From positions 250,127,394-250,191,393 of the forward strand of contig OY856188.1 of the NCBI GenBank assembly GCA_963693315.1: 64,000 nucleotides of DNA. Reading direction: 5' to 3'. Source of the stretch: Diogma glabrata. Taxonomy: Eukaryota; Arthropoda; Insecta; Diptera; Cylindrotomidae. The notes under the pieces were generated by a model. That model made no database searches. It saw nothing but the letters and a program-made list of their open reading frames with translations, and was not told the origin of the DNA. This document shows, piece by piece, positions 12,117 through 24,117 of the stretch (position 1 is its first letter; each line of letters begins with the position of its first letter). Both the position numbers and the translations under genes were made by a program.

Positions 12117-12696
12117 GTTAAAGTTTTTAGGTATTTACATTTACGGAACCGCGAAACAAAAACTTTAAATAAACTACAAACAATTGCACGAACAGTATTA
12201 ATATTATTATCATAATTGCATAACTTATACTCTTTATAAGAATAATCTCTTCTTTTTATTAAATTAAGAGCAGAGACTATTCTTAGAGAGCATAAGCTAT
12301 GAAAAAGTATGTTTTTACAGAATTGTAAAAAATATTTCATAAGTTATTCTTTATTAGGAATAAATTCAAAAAAATTCAATGTGTAATGTTCAATCAACTA
12401 TATTTGTATGCAGTTTATGATTTTGATAATCATAGCATAAGTATTAGTTATGATTATTTATTCATAATTTCCATCAAACTCTTAAATATATTTGTTTTCT
12501 TAATTTATGATTTTGTGTCACAAAACACTGCAAAATTTTAAAAATTTTAGGCGTAATCCACGATTAAGTAAGAATGCATAATTCTTATTGTGTATAATAT
12601 ATGATTAATAACCATAAAAAACATAAAGACGACTTTTCTGAAATTATGACAAGAATAATCATAATCTATGAAATACGATTTTTCTCCGTGCACAGA

Positions 12697-13739
12697 ATGA
12701 ATAATTTAATAAAACTATTAATTGGCTAACATGAAAAATAATTTATCAGTATAAAAATAAATCAACAAAAATTACACAAATTCAAATTCAAAAGGCTTTC
12801 ATCACTTAATGTTGAATGTTGATCGGCTAGAAATTCATTAAGATGATTAGCATCTTCCACTTGTTTTATCGTTTTCTATCCAGCAAGTTTCAACGAAAGT
12901 TATCTCTTCGTATCCTTCGTAATTTTGTAATAAAATTTCAGTCATTGTTACAAAGTAAATAGTAAATCAAATTATAGTAAATCAGTGTTAATATCAAATC
13001 CCAAATGTAATTTCTTATTTTCCAATAACCACATTGCGTGAAAAACTTTTGAATTTTGTGTTTTTTTCCGTCAAGATTCCAATAATCTGAAGTATATGTA
13101 ACAGATCATTATAAACGGCACTTCGTTATATAAAGAAAAATTCGTTAGTTTCATCATTTGGGTAAATACCAAATAAAATATTCCATAATGTGCTACGATG
13201 AATTGCGAGTACAGAAAAGATTTATCAAAACTGTTTTAATTTAATTTTATTTTTTGGTGTTATTTCTAATAAAATTTCTAGTGATTTTTTAAAGTATTTT
13301 TTTCTTTGTTTTATTTTAATTTTAGATGAATACTAATCACTTACATTCAATTTTATATACTGATTTTAAATTTATACTGATCCTTGAACAAATTTGATCG
13401 CTTATATACACCATCTTTCAGATTTTCTGTTTCATTTTCCATCATCTAACAAGCAATTTCCACTACTACAACCAATCATTTATGCAAAACTTGTATTTTT
13501 AATTGAAATTGAGTTTATTTAAATGATAAAAAAAAATTTTTAATTGTGCAATGGTACAAATAAATGTCTACGTTTATTACAATTAAAGAAAATTAATAAA
13601 ATTATTGTCGAATTTATCTGAATATTAATATTATTATAAAAATAGTGAAACTTGAAAATAGTCCATCGTTACAGCTAATCAGGCAGTTTTATTAAAACTC
13701 AAAATATTCGTTAAACGAAACATTATGAAACCTATATTT
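12697..13739. other. Non-coding AT-rich stretch
   Basis: Nothing recognisable on either strand. Confidence 0.45.
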
Positions 13740-13954
13740 GAAACGTTTTTTTAAAAGTGGTATAAGTCCATTTTTGGAAAAAATTGAGTTAGTGGTAGTT
13801 TTAGAAAGATAATGATGGCCTATTTTTATATATATAATCATACCTTCAATAGAGCCCGATTTGGGGTGGGGCGTGGGTGGAGAAATGGCTAAAGATCGAT
13901 TTCAACATTTTGCTTGTTTATATCAATAGAATTTTTTTAACTAGCATCTTTTAA

Positions 13955-15108
13955 TATAAGAACTGAATCTAAAAAATTATGGTGCAAATTATGAAACTTT
14001 TTGCAATCCATACAATTTTAGAGCGATCTAGTTTCGAGCCCATGAGAAAATTTTAAACTTTAAAAAAGTTTATCATTCTCATCAGGACTAGCCGACTAGA
14101 TAAACTCTACCAAAAAATGTCAACGCTAATGAATATAAACCAAAAATTAGGTTACAACTCTAGCGAAGTGTAAAAACAAAAAATTTACATAAACATACAT
14201 TTAATAAATTCAGGTTTAGTCAATTAATTTCTCTGCTGATCACTGTTTTGTTATACTCTAGACATTCTAGTATTGAATAACAAACTTGTATCGGTGAGAA
14301 GAAGATGACTAGTCTTCACTTGTGTCTATTGACACATGATCAACAATTAATTCAGTAAATTATTTGTGATATAACATCACCCCGATGGAAAATCTCCCAT
14401 CAAGAATAATATAAGAACTGAATCTAAAAAATTATGGTGCAAATTATGAAACTTTTTGCAATCCATACAATTTTAGAGCGATCTAGTTTCGAACCAATGA
14501 GAAAATTTTAAACTTTATAAAAGTTTATCATTCTCATCAGGGCTAGCCGACTAGATAAACTCTACCAAAAAATGTCAATGCTTATGAATATAAACCAAAA
14601 ATTATTTTACAACTCTAGCGAAGTGTAAAAAAAAAATTTACAAAAACATTCATTTAATAAATTCAGGTTTAGTCAATTAATTTCTCTGGTGATCACTGTT
14701 TTGTTATACTCTAGACATTCTAGTATTGAATAACAAACTTGTATCGGTGAGAAGAAGATGACTAGTCTTCACTTGTGTCTATTGACACATGATCAACAAT
14801 TAATTCAGTAAATTATTTGTGATATAACATCACCCCGATGGAAAATCTCCCATCAAGAATAATATAAGAACTGAATCTAAAAAATTATGGTGCAAATTAT
14901 GAAACTTTTTGCAATCCATACAATTTTAGAGCGATCTAGTTTCGAACCAATGAGAAAATTTTAAACTTTAAAAAAGTTTATCATTCTCATCAGGGCTAGC
15001 CGACTAGATAAACTCTACCAAAAAATGTCAACGCTAATGAATATAAACCAAAAATTAGGTTACAACTCTAGCGAAGTGTAAAAACAAAAAATTTACATAA
15101 ACATACAA
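13955..15108 (+). repeat. 455-bp tandem repeat, about 2.5 copies
   Basis: The block starting ATAAGAACTGAATCTAAAAA begins near 13956, 14411 and 14864, giving periods of about 455 and 453 bp. Copies one and two are complete and nearly identical, including CATCACCCCGATGGAAAATC near each end. The third stops after about 245 bp. The high similarity suggests recent expansion. A diverged relative lies at 20105-20340. Confidence 0.85.
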
Positions 15109-15197
15109 CATACACCATAATTTTTTAGATTCAGTTCTTATATTATTCTTGATGGGAGATTTTCCATCGGGGTGATGTTATATCACAAATAATTTAC
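15109..15197 (-). repeat. Inverted fragment of the 455-bp unit
   Basis: The truncated third copy is followed directly by the reverse complement of the unit junction (ATTTTTTAGATTCAGTTCTT, then CCATCGGGGTGATGTTATAT), producing a local fold-back. Confidence 0.75.
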
Positions 15198-15474
15198 TTT
15201 CAGCCAAATCAAAAATGTGTCGGTAAAATGAAAGTGGTATAAGTCCATTTGGAGTCGAAAAATCAATTATTTTCTTTTTAATTTTAAATAACTATTATTA
15301 CATAATAAAATTAAATAGGTTAAAAGTGTGAAAAATATCACAAAATTTTAGTTACATTTGCTTATATTTTTATATTATTGCAAACGCAAATCCTTAAATA
15401 TCTCAATATATGAAAAAATGGACTTATACCACTTAAAAAAACGGTTCGTTTCCTAGCTCCACTCTTAAAATGCT

Positions 15475-16235
15475 TAAGAGGGGGTAAGGTATTAACATTT
15501 TTATTTTACATTTTTTTAGTTTTTTAATTGAATTCATAATATTTTAAGAATATTGTGTCAAAATTTCAAGTTGATTGGATCAAAATTGACGAAGTTACGA
15601 TTTTTTTTTAAATTTGCTTATGAGAACGTTTTATACCAGATTTTTTATTGTTTAAAACTTTAAAGTGTTTTCCCAACAACTCACTTTTTCAAAGTCGGTG
15701 TCCCTCATCACTTCAAAACTGCTGCGCCGATCCTTTTAAAGTTTTGAACACTATTTCTGTACATAATTTACGAGGTAACGCTGGAGAGGTTTTGCAAATT
15801 TTTTTAATAATTTTTATTTTACAATAACAAATTAGCCGATTTTTTTCGCAAAAAATCGCGTTTTTCCCTTCAAAGTGTTCCAAAACTGTAAAAATTAAAA
15901 TTTCGAAAAACCCTTCCAGCGTTACCTGGGGAAAACTATTGTCTAACGAATGAACTTTGATTTTTTGATTTCGGATGATCCAGCACCAAATTATGAGGAG
16001 CACCGCAATTCTACTTTTTTCCGAGACACGTCCGAATAATTGCTGCCATTGCCGTGTTTTTTTAAATTTCTTCCTGAAAATTTTATACAATATTCGTCTA
16101 ATGTCATACTTTAATGTACTATTGGTTTTAATAGAGAGATAAAGAAAGAGATTTAAGAAAGAGAGAACTGTATCGTCACAAAAAGTTCACAAAAACATGC
16201 CTTTTTTCGAACGAATTACCCTTAACCCCCTCCTC
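15475..16235. repeat. Probable non-autonomous element with G-rich ends
   Basis: GAGGGGGTAAGGTATTA at 15478 and TTACCCTTAACCCCCTCC at 16216 look like diverged terminal inverted repeats around about 750 bp of non-coding sequence. A 125-codon open frame on the minus strand inside (16090-15713) has no recognisable domain. Boundaries are tentative. Confidence 0.3.
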
Positions 16236-18119
16236 CCCCTCCCCCCTTAAATTGATTTGTTTAAAATAAAATAATACCCAATTAAATGTTAGATTCACTA
16301 ATAAATATATCTCCTACCAAAACTAATTACCAGATAATAAATATAATAAGGATTCTAAATAAATTTATAAATCCAGTATTTGATGAGGGATAGCAGTTTG
16401 TGTACGCTAGTTTCAATATTTCCCAGTCCTGTCATCGTAACGAAATACCATAAATTTTATTTAACAACGATAGTTAAAAAGAAGAACTCGAACCCAATAT
16501 TCATTATTTCTGACATTTCTGTTAGAAAAAGAATAAAACCCAATTACGATGTTGCAGATTTTAATTACTTTGACTAATTGGTGTATATTCAATATTGTGT
16601 AAAAGTTTTATAGGTATGGTAGGGTTAGGTATAAATATGGAATAAACGAAATTTTTTTCGATATAACCTGATTGTAGGAAAATCATTGACCTAGATTCGA
16701 TAAATTAAAAATTTCTTATTGCACAAAAGACTAATTCCTGGATTAACGGATAACTATATTCGTTTCGGTTGAATAATCGTACTAAACCCTGTAACGAATA
16801 TATAATTTCACCGTTTATTTTCAACTTTCTACAGTTTTTTTTCTCAACTTAATTTTCCTTTATTTTATTTCCAATTTTCTTATTCTAGGTTTAAAAAAAA
16901 ATATAATGCATAAATGTTGTAACATAATTTGAGTTTCTAAAGAGGTTATATTATGATATAACCGTTTAACATTGTTGCATAAAACAAAATCTGAAGTAAA
17001 GGAAAAGAATGAACGGAAAATTGAAACGAAATGGTAATTATGCTTAATGGTAGAAGCTTTAACAGGAGTTTAGTATGATTGTTGAGTTTCAATGGGTTGA
17101 ACTTTATTGAAATTATAGTAATTGTTTGAACAATTTTTGTTGGTATTTCGTTTATGTTCATGAAATGGCTATGAAATAGGAAGTTATTGTTCATTTTATT
17201 CAGGAAAAAAAATAGGTTTGAACATATATTCGTTCTGGTTTTATGATTATTTGGGGTATCATATTAGGGTATTTTGTAATGTCGTTTTTATAGATTCTCT
17301 TAAATAAATATGGTTGGTCAAAAAGTGATTTTATTTTTATTGAAATGATGATGACTAGAAATTTGTTGTGTTAACATGTGTTAAAATTGAAGGTAGTGAT
17401 CATGAATTAATGATTTAGGAACCAACTTAGTTACATTTCTAAAAGGTGTCGGATATAAAAGATCGTCACAGACAACAAAGAAACTATTAATCATACTTTT
17501 CTAGCTTTCTATTTCTTTTTTCAATACTCTAGTGTATTTATTTCTAAGGTTTTTTGTTGCTAGACAGTAAGAAAGATTAAATATTCAACAACTCAAACTT
17601 TTGTTTTACAAGAAGAAGATATTTGGTTTGTTATTTTCCTTTTCCTTAAAAATACTTTTTTTACTAAGAAGTTCTTGTTGCTTAAAAATTTAATAATTTG
17701 AATTAGCTTAAGAATTATTTTAAGCAATCAGACCATCATAAAAAACCAATTGCAAACCTCTCCATTTAGCAAAATGCTTCTTTTCAATAATTACAATTTT
17801 GGTGTAAAAATAAAATTAAATCTGCTACTACCTCCTGACATTTTTCAACTGCTTTATATTAGTTGGAAATGACTAAAGCTGGATTCACTAAAAAACTTAG
17901 TTTCATGATGATAATTGATTTAATCTTTTCAATCATATATTTCATGTCATTCACAAAACTCACATTTATGTAAGAATTGTTTGAAAATAAAATGTTTTTT
18001 GCAACACTTGTATATAGAGCTTAATTCTGCTTCCTCAACTTTTTTTTTTATAAAATGTAAAATAAGAATAAAATAAAAGGTAAACAGCAAATATGTTTTA
18101 ACAATTTGCAGGAACAAAA
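16236..18119. other. Non-coding AT-rich stretch
   Basis: No gene recognised. A short piece at about 17757-17775 (CCTCTCCATTTAGC) matches the loop of family FB1. Confidence 0.45.
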
Positions 18120-18450
18120 CAAAATCTGGTTGCCAATAATCTAGTTAGTTGCACATTCCTTGATCATGCGACCCACTTCCTTCTTCAATGATTAAAGTCC
18201 ATACATAGAGTTATGTGAAGGCTCGATTTTTCGAATAATAACGTGGAATCATCAAGGAATAATCCATACCTAAGATTGAGGGTGCTATCGTTGACTTAAT
18301 AGAGTTCATCGCCAGAACCCCTAAGATATCACCTTGACTAGTGATATCCCCCTGCTATTGCCAGTGTTATGTGATATCTCACGTTAGCTCGTTTTTCAAT
18401 AATAAAGACTGGAGTAGAGGTTATCACACCCGTAGATCAAAAATTTAAAA
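18120..18450 (+). repeat. Dispersed repeat family R1, copy 1
   Basis: Shares ATCATGCGACSCACTTCCTT, CCATACATAGAGTTAT, AAGATATCACCTTG and TCACACCCGTAGAT in the same order with 29603-29910 (same strand) and, in part, 34150-34330 (opposite strand). The family is rich in GATATC words. No tRNA-like head was convincing, so class is unknown. Confidence 0.7.
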
Positions 18451-19389
18451 AATTTGATCCCCTCCATGCGGAAACAAACTTGCTATGTTTAGCAGTCTTG
18501 ACTGTTTTTATTATCATCACTGAATGGCCTTAATTGTCCTGATTTTCACTTTGTCATTTTTGACCTTTTTAGCTGTTTTGGTGTTCTAGACATTCTTTAC
18601 TGTCCTTATACTGTTTTGACTTTCCGAAAATGAAGTCGGTTTTGAACATTCTGCACTAAAAAAAAAACTAAGTAAATTTTACAAATTTTTTTATTAATCT
18701 ACAACTCACAAATTTTTTTGTAAGCTTACGAAAAATATTGTAGATTACACAATAAATTATTTGAAAAAAAGAAAAATTTATTTGAATTACAAATTATTTA
18801 TGGATTTGAAGGAAAAACTTGTAGTTTTATCAAAAAAGGTTAACAGTGTGGTTAACAATTATCAAAGGATATGACTCCAGCGCTTGAATTTCTTCAACAA
18901 TGTTAATATTGAGTTCAAAGGTTGTGTGGCGTGCTCACTATATATGCACACCATCAAATAATCCTAGAGAAAATAATCGGATCCCACAAATCTGGCAAAT
19001 GCGCTGGATAATAAATTGCTGAATAACTTAAAATTTATCTTAAAAATGATATAGTATCTTGGGTACTTGGAGCAATGGCTCCGTTTTTCTGAAATCACAC
19101 TTTAGGTTTGTTTTTAAGAACAGTTCTTACATCATATTGTATCAGAAACCAACACAGCTATTCATTTATCGCTACAGCGCTTCCATTTTCACTTTCAAAA
19201 TGTAAAGCCCAATGATATTTTCAGATTAGCACTGATGAATAGTGCCCGGTTTTTAGAAATGTAGAACGAAATGTGCTTTAATTGCGCAACATACAAAATC
19301 TACACGCACATAATTGCGCATTAGCTAAGTCATGCACTATTATACACCATACTGTGTAAAAATAGTAAAAGGCCCTACAGTCTTCCCCC
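18451..19389. other. Non-coding stretch
   Basis: No gene or repeat boundary recognised. Confidence 0.4.
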
Positions 19390-19525
19390 GAATATAAGAA
19401 CTGGTCCTTATATTTGAATGAGCTGTCATTTTGCTATATTTAGAAAGTTAATACAAAATTTTCGAATAGAAGAGCTTTTGAATAAAAGATTCAGTTCTTA
19501 TATTTGAATGCGTGATAAATTTTTT
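19390..19525. repeat. Fragments related to the 455-bp unit
   Basis: Two inverted short matches, AATATAAGAACTG (19392) and AGATTCAGTTCTTATAT (19488), correspond to the start of the 455-bp unit and form a small hairpin-like pair. Confidence 0.4.
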
Positions 19526-19767
19526 TTTAGTTCAGTACATATATTTTATTAAAATTCAGGGTAAATACTAAATATAATAGGCAAAGCCAATATAGATTTC
19601 AATTATTGTCAATTAGTATCTCAATTACTATTACTTAGTTAACATCCATTTTGATTATATATTGAAAAACTATAGAAACAAATATTATGCAATAAAATTT
19701 GCTTTAGCTTTTACTATCTGTCAAATTAATTTGTTGTGACAAATTTTGGGGGTTCCCTAGGGTTACC

Positions 19768-20034
19768 GACATAAAGCCCAGCGCAAAATCCCCGGCAACA
19801 AAATGCCCGCCGACAAAACGCCCGCCGACAAAACGCCCGGCGACAAAATCCCCTGAGGACATAAGGCCCGGCGACAAAATCCCCTGACGACATAGTTTTG
19901 TCTCCGCGGGGATTTTGTCCCGGGCGTTCTATCGCTGCGGGGATTTTATCCCGGGCATTTTGTCGTCGAGAGCCTTTTGTCCCGGGCGTTTTGTCCCGGG
20001 CCTTTTGTCGCCGGGGATTTTAGGAGCGGGCCTT
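19768..20034. repeat. GC-rich palindromic minisatellite
   Basis: In very AT-rich surroundings, this 267-bp block consists of 15-18-bp units built on GACAAAA(C/T)GCCCG(C/G)C. The left half reads GACAAAACGCCCGCC. The right half, from about 19910, carries the reverse complement (TTTTGTCCCGGGC). The two ends (CGACATAAAGCCCAGCG and GGAGCGGGCC) also pair. The whole is therefore a large hairpin made of short tandem units. No coding frame. Confidence 0.85.
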
Positions 20035-20104
20035 CTGACTGCAACCCATTTTTCGTAATGACGTTACGAATAATATTAGTCTAGGAAAAAATCATAGCAC
20101 ACCG

Positions 20105-20340
20105 GAAGATACTAGTTATCAAAGTCATTAATTCAATGAATTAGTTGTGATATATTACATCACTCTGATGAAAATTCATCCCATCATTGAATAGTAAGAA
20201 CTGAATCTAAAAAAACTTGGTGTAATTCATGAAATTTTTTGCAATCCATGCAATTGTCGATCGATCTAGTTTCGAACCAATAAGAGAATTTTAAATTTAA
20301 AAAGTTTATCATTCTCATCAGGCAAGCATAGCGTAGCAAT
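20105..20340 (+). repeat. Diverged copy of the 455-bp unit
   Basis: GTAAGAACTGAATCTAAAAA, TTTTGCAATCCATGCAATT, TCTAGTTTCGAACCAAT and TTTATCATTCTCATCAGG occur in the same order as in 13955-15108, with many substitutions. Confidence 0.75.
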
Positions 20341-21135
20341 TTGGTAAATTTTGTATGAAAATTATACCGAAGTCTCAAATAATTATATTTCTGTGTGTTT
20401 AGGGGACCGGTGTAAAGAGGGTAAAAAAAACCCAAGCGAATGGGGTGTCATTTGAAAGAGCACCTAATTTAGAATTCGTTGCAATTTTTTTTAGAATTTT
20501 TCGGTGCACAGTTTTTGAGTTATGGACAAAAAAGTGCAAAATTCAAACCGTTCCCCCCCCCCCTACGTTTCGACACTGATTGACAGAAAAATTTGAAAAA
20601 ATTCACAGAGCTAGGCAATTTGGTAAATTTTGTAAGAAAATTATACCGAAGTCTCAAATAATTATATTTCTGAGTGTTTAGGGGACCGGGGTAAAGAGGG
20701 TAACAAAAAAATTTTTTTGACCCAAGCGAGTGGGGTGTCATTTGAAATAACACCTAATTTAAAATTTGTTGCAATTTTTTTTATAATTTTGCGGTGCACA
20801 GTTTTTGAGTTATGGACAAAAAAGTGCAAAATTCAAACCGTTCCCCTCCCTACGTTTCGACACTGATTGACAGAAAAATTTGAAAAAATTCACAGAGCTA
20901 TAAAATTTGGTAAATTTTGTATGAAAATTATACCGAAGTCTCAAATAATTATATTTCTGTGTGTTTAGGGCACCGGGGTAGAGAGGGTAAAAAAAAACTT
21001 TTTTTGACCCAAGCGAATGGAGTGTCATTTGAAAGAGCACCTAATTTAAAAATCATTGTAGTTTTTTTAGAATTTTGCGGTGCACAGTTTTTGAGTTATG
21101 ATCAAAAATGTTCAAAATTCAGACCGTCCCTCCGT
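20330..21135 (+). repeat. 290-bp tandem repeat (family R2), three monomers
   Basis: Monomers begin near 20335, 20618 and 20905. Each carries TACCGAAGTCTCAAATAATT, GGGGTGTCATTTGAAA, GGTGCACAGTTTTTGAGTTA and GTTTCGACACTGATTGACAG in order. The third monomer is shorter at its end. Open frames on both strands in this block are by-products of the repeats. Confidence 0.85.
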
Positions 21136-21779
21136 GTATCAAATATTTATTAATCGTTTGGTATGGTAAGGTGAAATAAAGCTTTTTTAACCCGAATAGC
21201 AATATCGAGTGGGACTGGCGTGTACATTTTTAGTCATGTCATCCTTTATACTGATTCTTAGAGCAATTCTTAATTTTGCAACTCTTTTAGAGTGAATATA
21301 ACCAGTTATCCAAAAGAAAGAAGACTTTATTTCAAAATTATCACGGTCCTTTACTATCTATTGTATATTGTATTGTATTGTATGCCATAAGTGGGCCCAA
21401 AAGGTGGCGTAAATTCTCAAGGTTCAAATCAGATTGATGTGATTTGTTAGTTTGTGTTAAGATCCACGTTTGTAATCCATTCATAATTACTGGTTTAATA
21501 AATTTCTTGTATAACTTTAGAAAATGTTGAGTTTTAATTAAATGTTAAGTTCGATAACCTGCAATTATTTTAGGGTTAATATTTGTTTAATATGCTATTG
21601 TTTAAGTCAAACATTGATCTTTTGTTAATTTTAAATATTGTTAAAATTATACGTTGTTTTTCAAGCACCGACCTAAATGTCGAACTTATGTAATCTAACA
21701 CAAAAAATTGTTGCTATAGAAAGAACTGAAAATTTTAGTAAAGCGATGAGCCTATAATTCTATAAAAAACACGAAAAAT

Positions 21780-22560
21780 ATAGCGAAGCTTCAAGTGATT
21801 TTATTTCTATGTGTTTAGGGGATGGGAGTGGGGAAGGGTGAAAAATTGTTTTTTGACCCGCATGAGTGGGAGGATGTCATTTGATAGAGCACCAAAATTA
21901 AAAAACAATACAGTTTTTTTAGAATTTTGCGATGCACCGTTTTTGAATTATTCTCAAAAAGTGCAACAAAAAGTTGCCCCCCCCCCCCTATACGTTTCTT
22001 CGTTGATTGACAGAGATAGGAAATTTGATAAACCCTTAGCGAAAAATATAGCGAAGCCTCAAGTAGTTTTAATTCTACGTGTTTAGGGGATAGGAGTGGG
22101 GAATCGTGAAAAAAAGGTTTTTTGGCTCGCATGAGTGTCATTTGAAAGAACACCAAAATTAAGAAACATTACAATTATTTTAGAATCTTGCGATGCACAG
22201 TTTTTGAATTATTGTCAAAAAAGTCCTATTTTTAGCGTTAACTCCACTCCACCCCTAAATTTCGTCGTTGTTTAACAGAATTGAGTCGTTCCTTAGCTAC
22301 CATAAATAGCTATGGATATCATATAACCTAAAGTAATATTTTTTATATCATTTCGATCAATTTAGATGAGATTGACATTAACTATTGATATTTACGATGA
22401 ACCATTTAGTTTTTATGTGTCTATGGTCTGGCAATATGAACCCTTTACAACACAACTTTATGTAAATTATTTTGATATTGTTTTCTTTACATTCACGGAA
22501 CCCTTGACGAGCGAATTTTATTCGCACTTGTCTGACTTTTTTTTTATATTGTTTTATTGA
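21780..22560 (+). repeat. Family R2, two diverged monomers plus 3' terminus
   Basis: Two further monomers (from about 21780 and 22028) carry the same ordered motifs at lower identity. The block ends at 22490-22545 with ACGGAACCCTTGACGAGCGA and TATTCGCACTTGTCTGACTT, a terminus shared with 47160-47205. Confidence 0.75.
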
Positions 22561-22731
22561 AATTTTTTCTTCCTTTTTTAATATAAATTCGAGTTTGCTG
22601 ATGATGGGTTGCATATAACCTGAAATGCATTCAATATTGTACAAATAAAAATTATAAGGAAATTTTATTTTTATTTTCTAAGAGTGGGGTCAATAAGGAG
22701 AATTGAAAAATAAAATATATATAGGATTATA

Positions 22732-24115
22732 TTACTTCGGTTTTGAAAAAAACCAAAGTATTGAATTTATGAGGCAAAAGTGAAACTCTTACCTCCACTT
22801 TTTTGGCATTTTTTGACGTTTTAGGACCTACTCTAAGAAAGCAAAAAAAATGTATATCTGTCTGCTGATCGGCCGACCGTCCGCCATTACCTACGAAATC
22901 TAGGAAACCGCTGATTTGTTTTTCTAATAACATGTATACTCTATGGACAGGTCCGAAAGACGATGTGTGCGATAACTGTACTGTACCTTGACTGTACTGT
23001 ACCTTGAATTGTACTGTACCTTGAATTTGGAGAAATCTTGATGGTTACTTTTTATTTAGCGTATGGTTTTTTTTTGTAACATATTCCAATTTAAACTTAA
23101 AAATAGGTAGACTGTTCTATGAAATCTACCTAAAACAAAACATGGATACACATTAAATGAACTTACAATCGATTTCGACTCTGAAATGCCCCACTTGTAG
23201 AGAGAATCAGCACAACGTCCATGATTCGTTCTTATTCGGTTTAATGTAGTCCAGGTATGACGTGGCAAATCAAAACCTGGTTGGGTAGAAGTCGGGTTAG
23301 TAATAAAAAGGCTAGTTGTGTTGTAATGATGGTTTACTTATTTTTTTAGCCAATTTTTGGGAAAAAAAATTTAGTTGTTTCTAGGACGTAAATGTAATTG
23401 GACATGAAATTGGACACGGAAATTTTTGAATATGTTACAGTTTTTGAAATATTTTTGGAATTTTGAAAAAAGTTTGTATATTTGATTTTGTAATAATTTT
23501 CAGCAAAAAAGAAATGAAAATCATTCTTTTGACACACGTGACATTATTTTTGGCAAACTTATAATGACATAATTCTCTATAGTAATAATAAAATTTCACG
23601 TCATACAAATAATTCATTTTCTTTTTTTCCAAAAAATTGGGCAAAATAATAAATAAAAATATTTCTTTTGACACACTTGACAGCATTTTTCTTGACAAAC
23701 TTCTAATGCAATAATTTAGTTTTTGATCTCACATACCAATCTAAACCATCAGGATTATTCCACATTCTTTGTTCCTACTCACTTAAAATGAACGTTTTTT
23801 AAGCGAAAAATATGAAAATTTGCTGTTTTGACACACTTAATGATTTTTTGACATACTTCCGGTACAGTTATAAAACACATCGTCCTATCGGACCTCCTCA
23901 TTGAGTATACCTATTTTTAGGAGAAAAAATTCTTGAAATCCTTTCAGCGGTTTACTAGATTTCCTAGGTAATAACGAACGGACGGACAGACAGGCATTTT
24001 TTTGTTTCTTTTTTAGAATCGGTAGGTCCTGTATTTCACTTATGAATGGCTCATGAATTCAATACTTTGGTTCTTTTCAAAACCGAAGAAATTGGTTTTT
24101 TAAAAACCGAAGTAA
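22732..24115. mobile_element. TA-flanked inverted-repeat element (FB1-related, Tc1/mariner-like ends)
   Basis: The ends are TTACTTCGGTTTT (22732) and AAAACCGAAGTAA (to 24115), and both are bordered by TA (22730-22731, 24116-24117). Inverted similarity extends well inward (ACCAAAGTATTGAATT; GGACCTAC; CTGTCTG; CGACGATGTGT-type words), giving arms of more than 200 bp. The interior at 23345-23850 is FB1 sequence with TTTTGACACACTTGAC repeats. No transposase. TA duplication suggests a Tc1/mariner-type enzyme; that is inference. Confidence 0.7.
22973..23030 (+). repeat. Short tandem repeat
   Basis: Three consecutive copies of a 16-19-bp unit CTGTACTGTACCTTGA(ATT) inside the preceding element. Confidence 0.8.
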
Positions 24116-24117
24116 TA

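Larger units (their letters stand above)
10011..12696. mobile_element. Possible composite foldback element
   Basis: Ends look like diverged inverted repeats (CACAGAGAGAAA at the left, TTTCTCCGTG at the right). Both subterminal regions are rich in short ATTCATAA/TTATGATT words over about 500 bp. Inside are an FB1-type tandem array (10640-11260) and a 265-bp palindrome (11852-12116). The boundaries are uncertain and no transposase is present. Confidence 0.35.
13740..15452. mobile_element. TIR-bounded non-autonomous element with internal insertions
   Basis: The left terminus (13740-13775) contains AAAAGTGGTATAAGTCCATT. The right terminus (15413-15452) contains its reverse complement ATGGACTTATACCACTT, each next to an A/T run and a GAAACG / CGTTTC end. 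A further internal copy of GTGGTATAAGTCCATT lies at about 15231. Between the ends lies a 455-bp tandem array. No transposase, so it is non-autonomous; superfamily unknown. Confidence 0.55.

Noticed and set aside
15713..16090. 125-codon minus-strand frame
   Set aside because: Inside a putative non-autonomous repeat, no domain recognised.
19768..20034. CRISPR-like array
   Set aside because: Units are contiguous without unique spacers, orientation flips in the middle, and the host is a eukaryote.
20184..21153. Several 70-90-codon frames on both strands
   Set aside because: The same frame recurs in each 290-bp repeat monomer; generated by the repeat.
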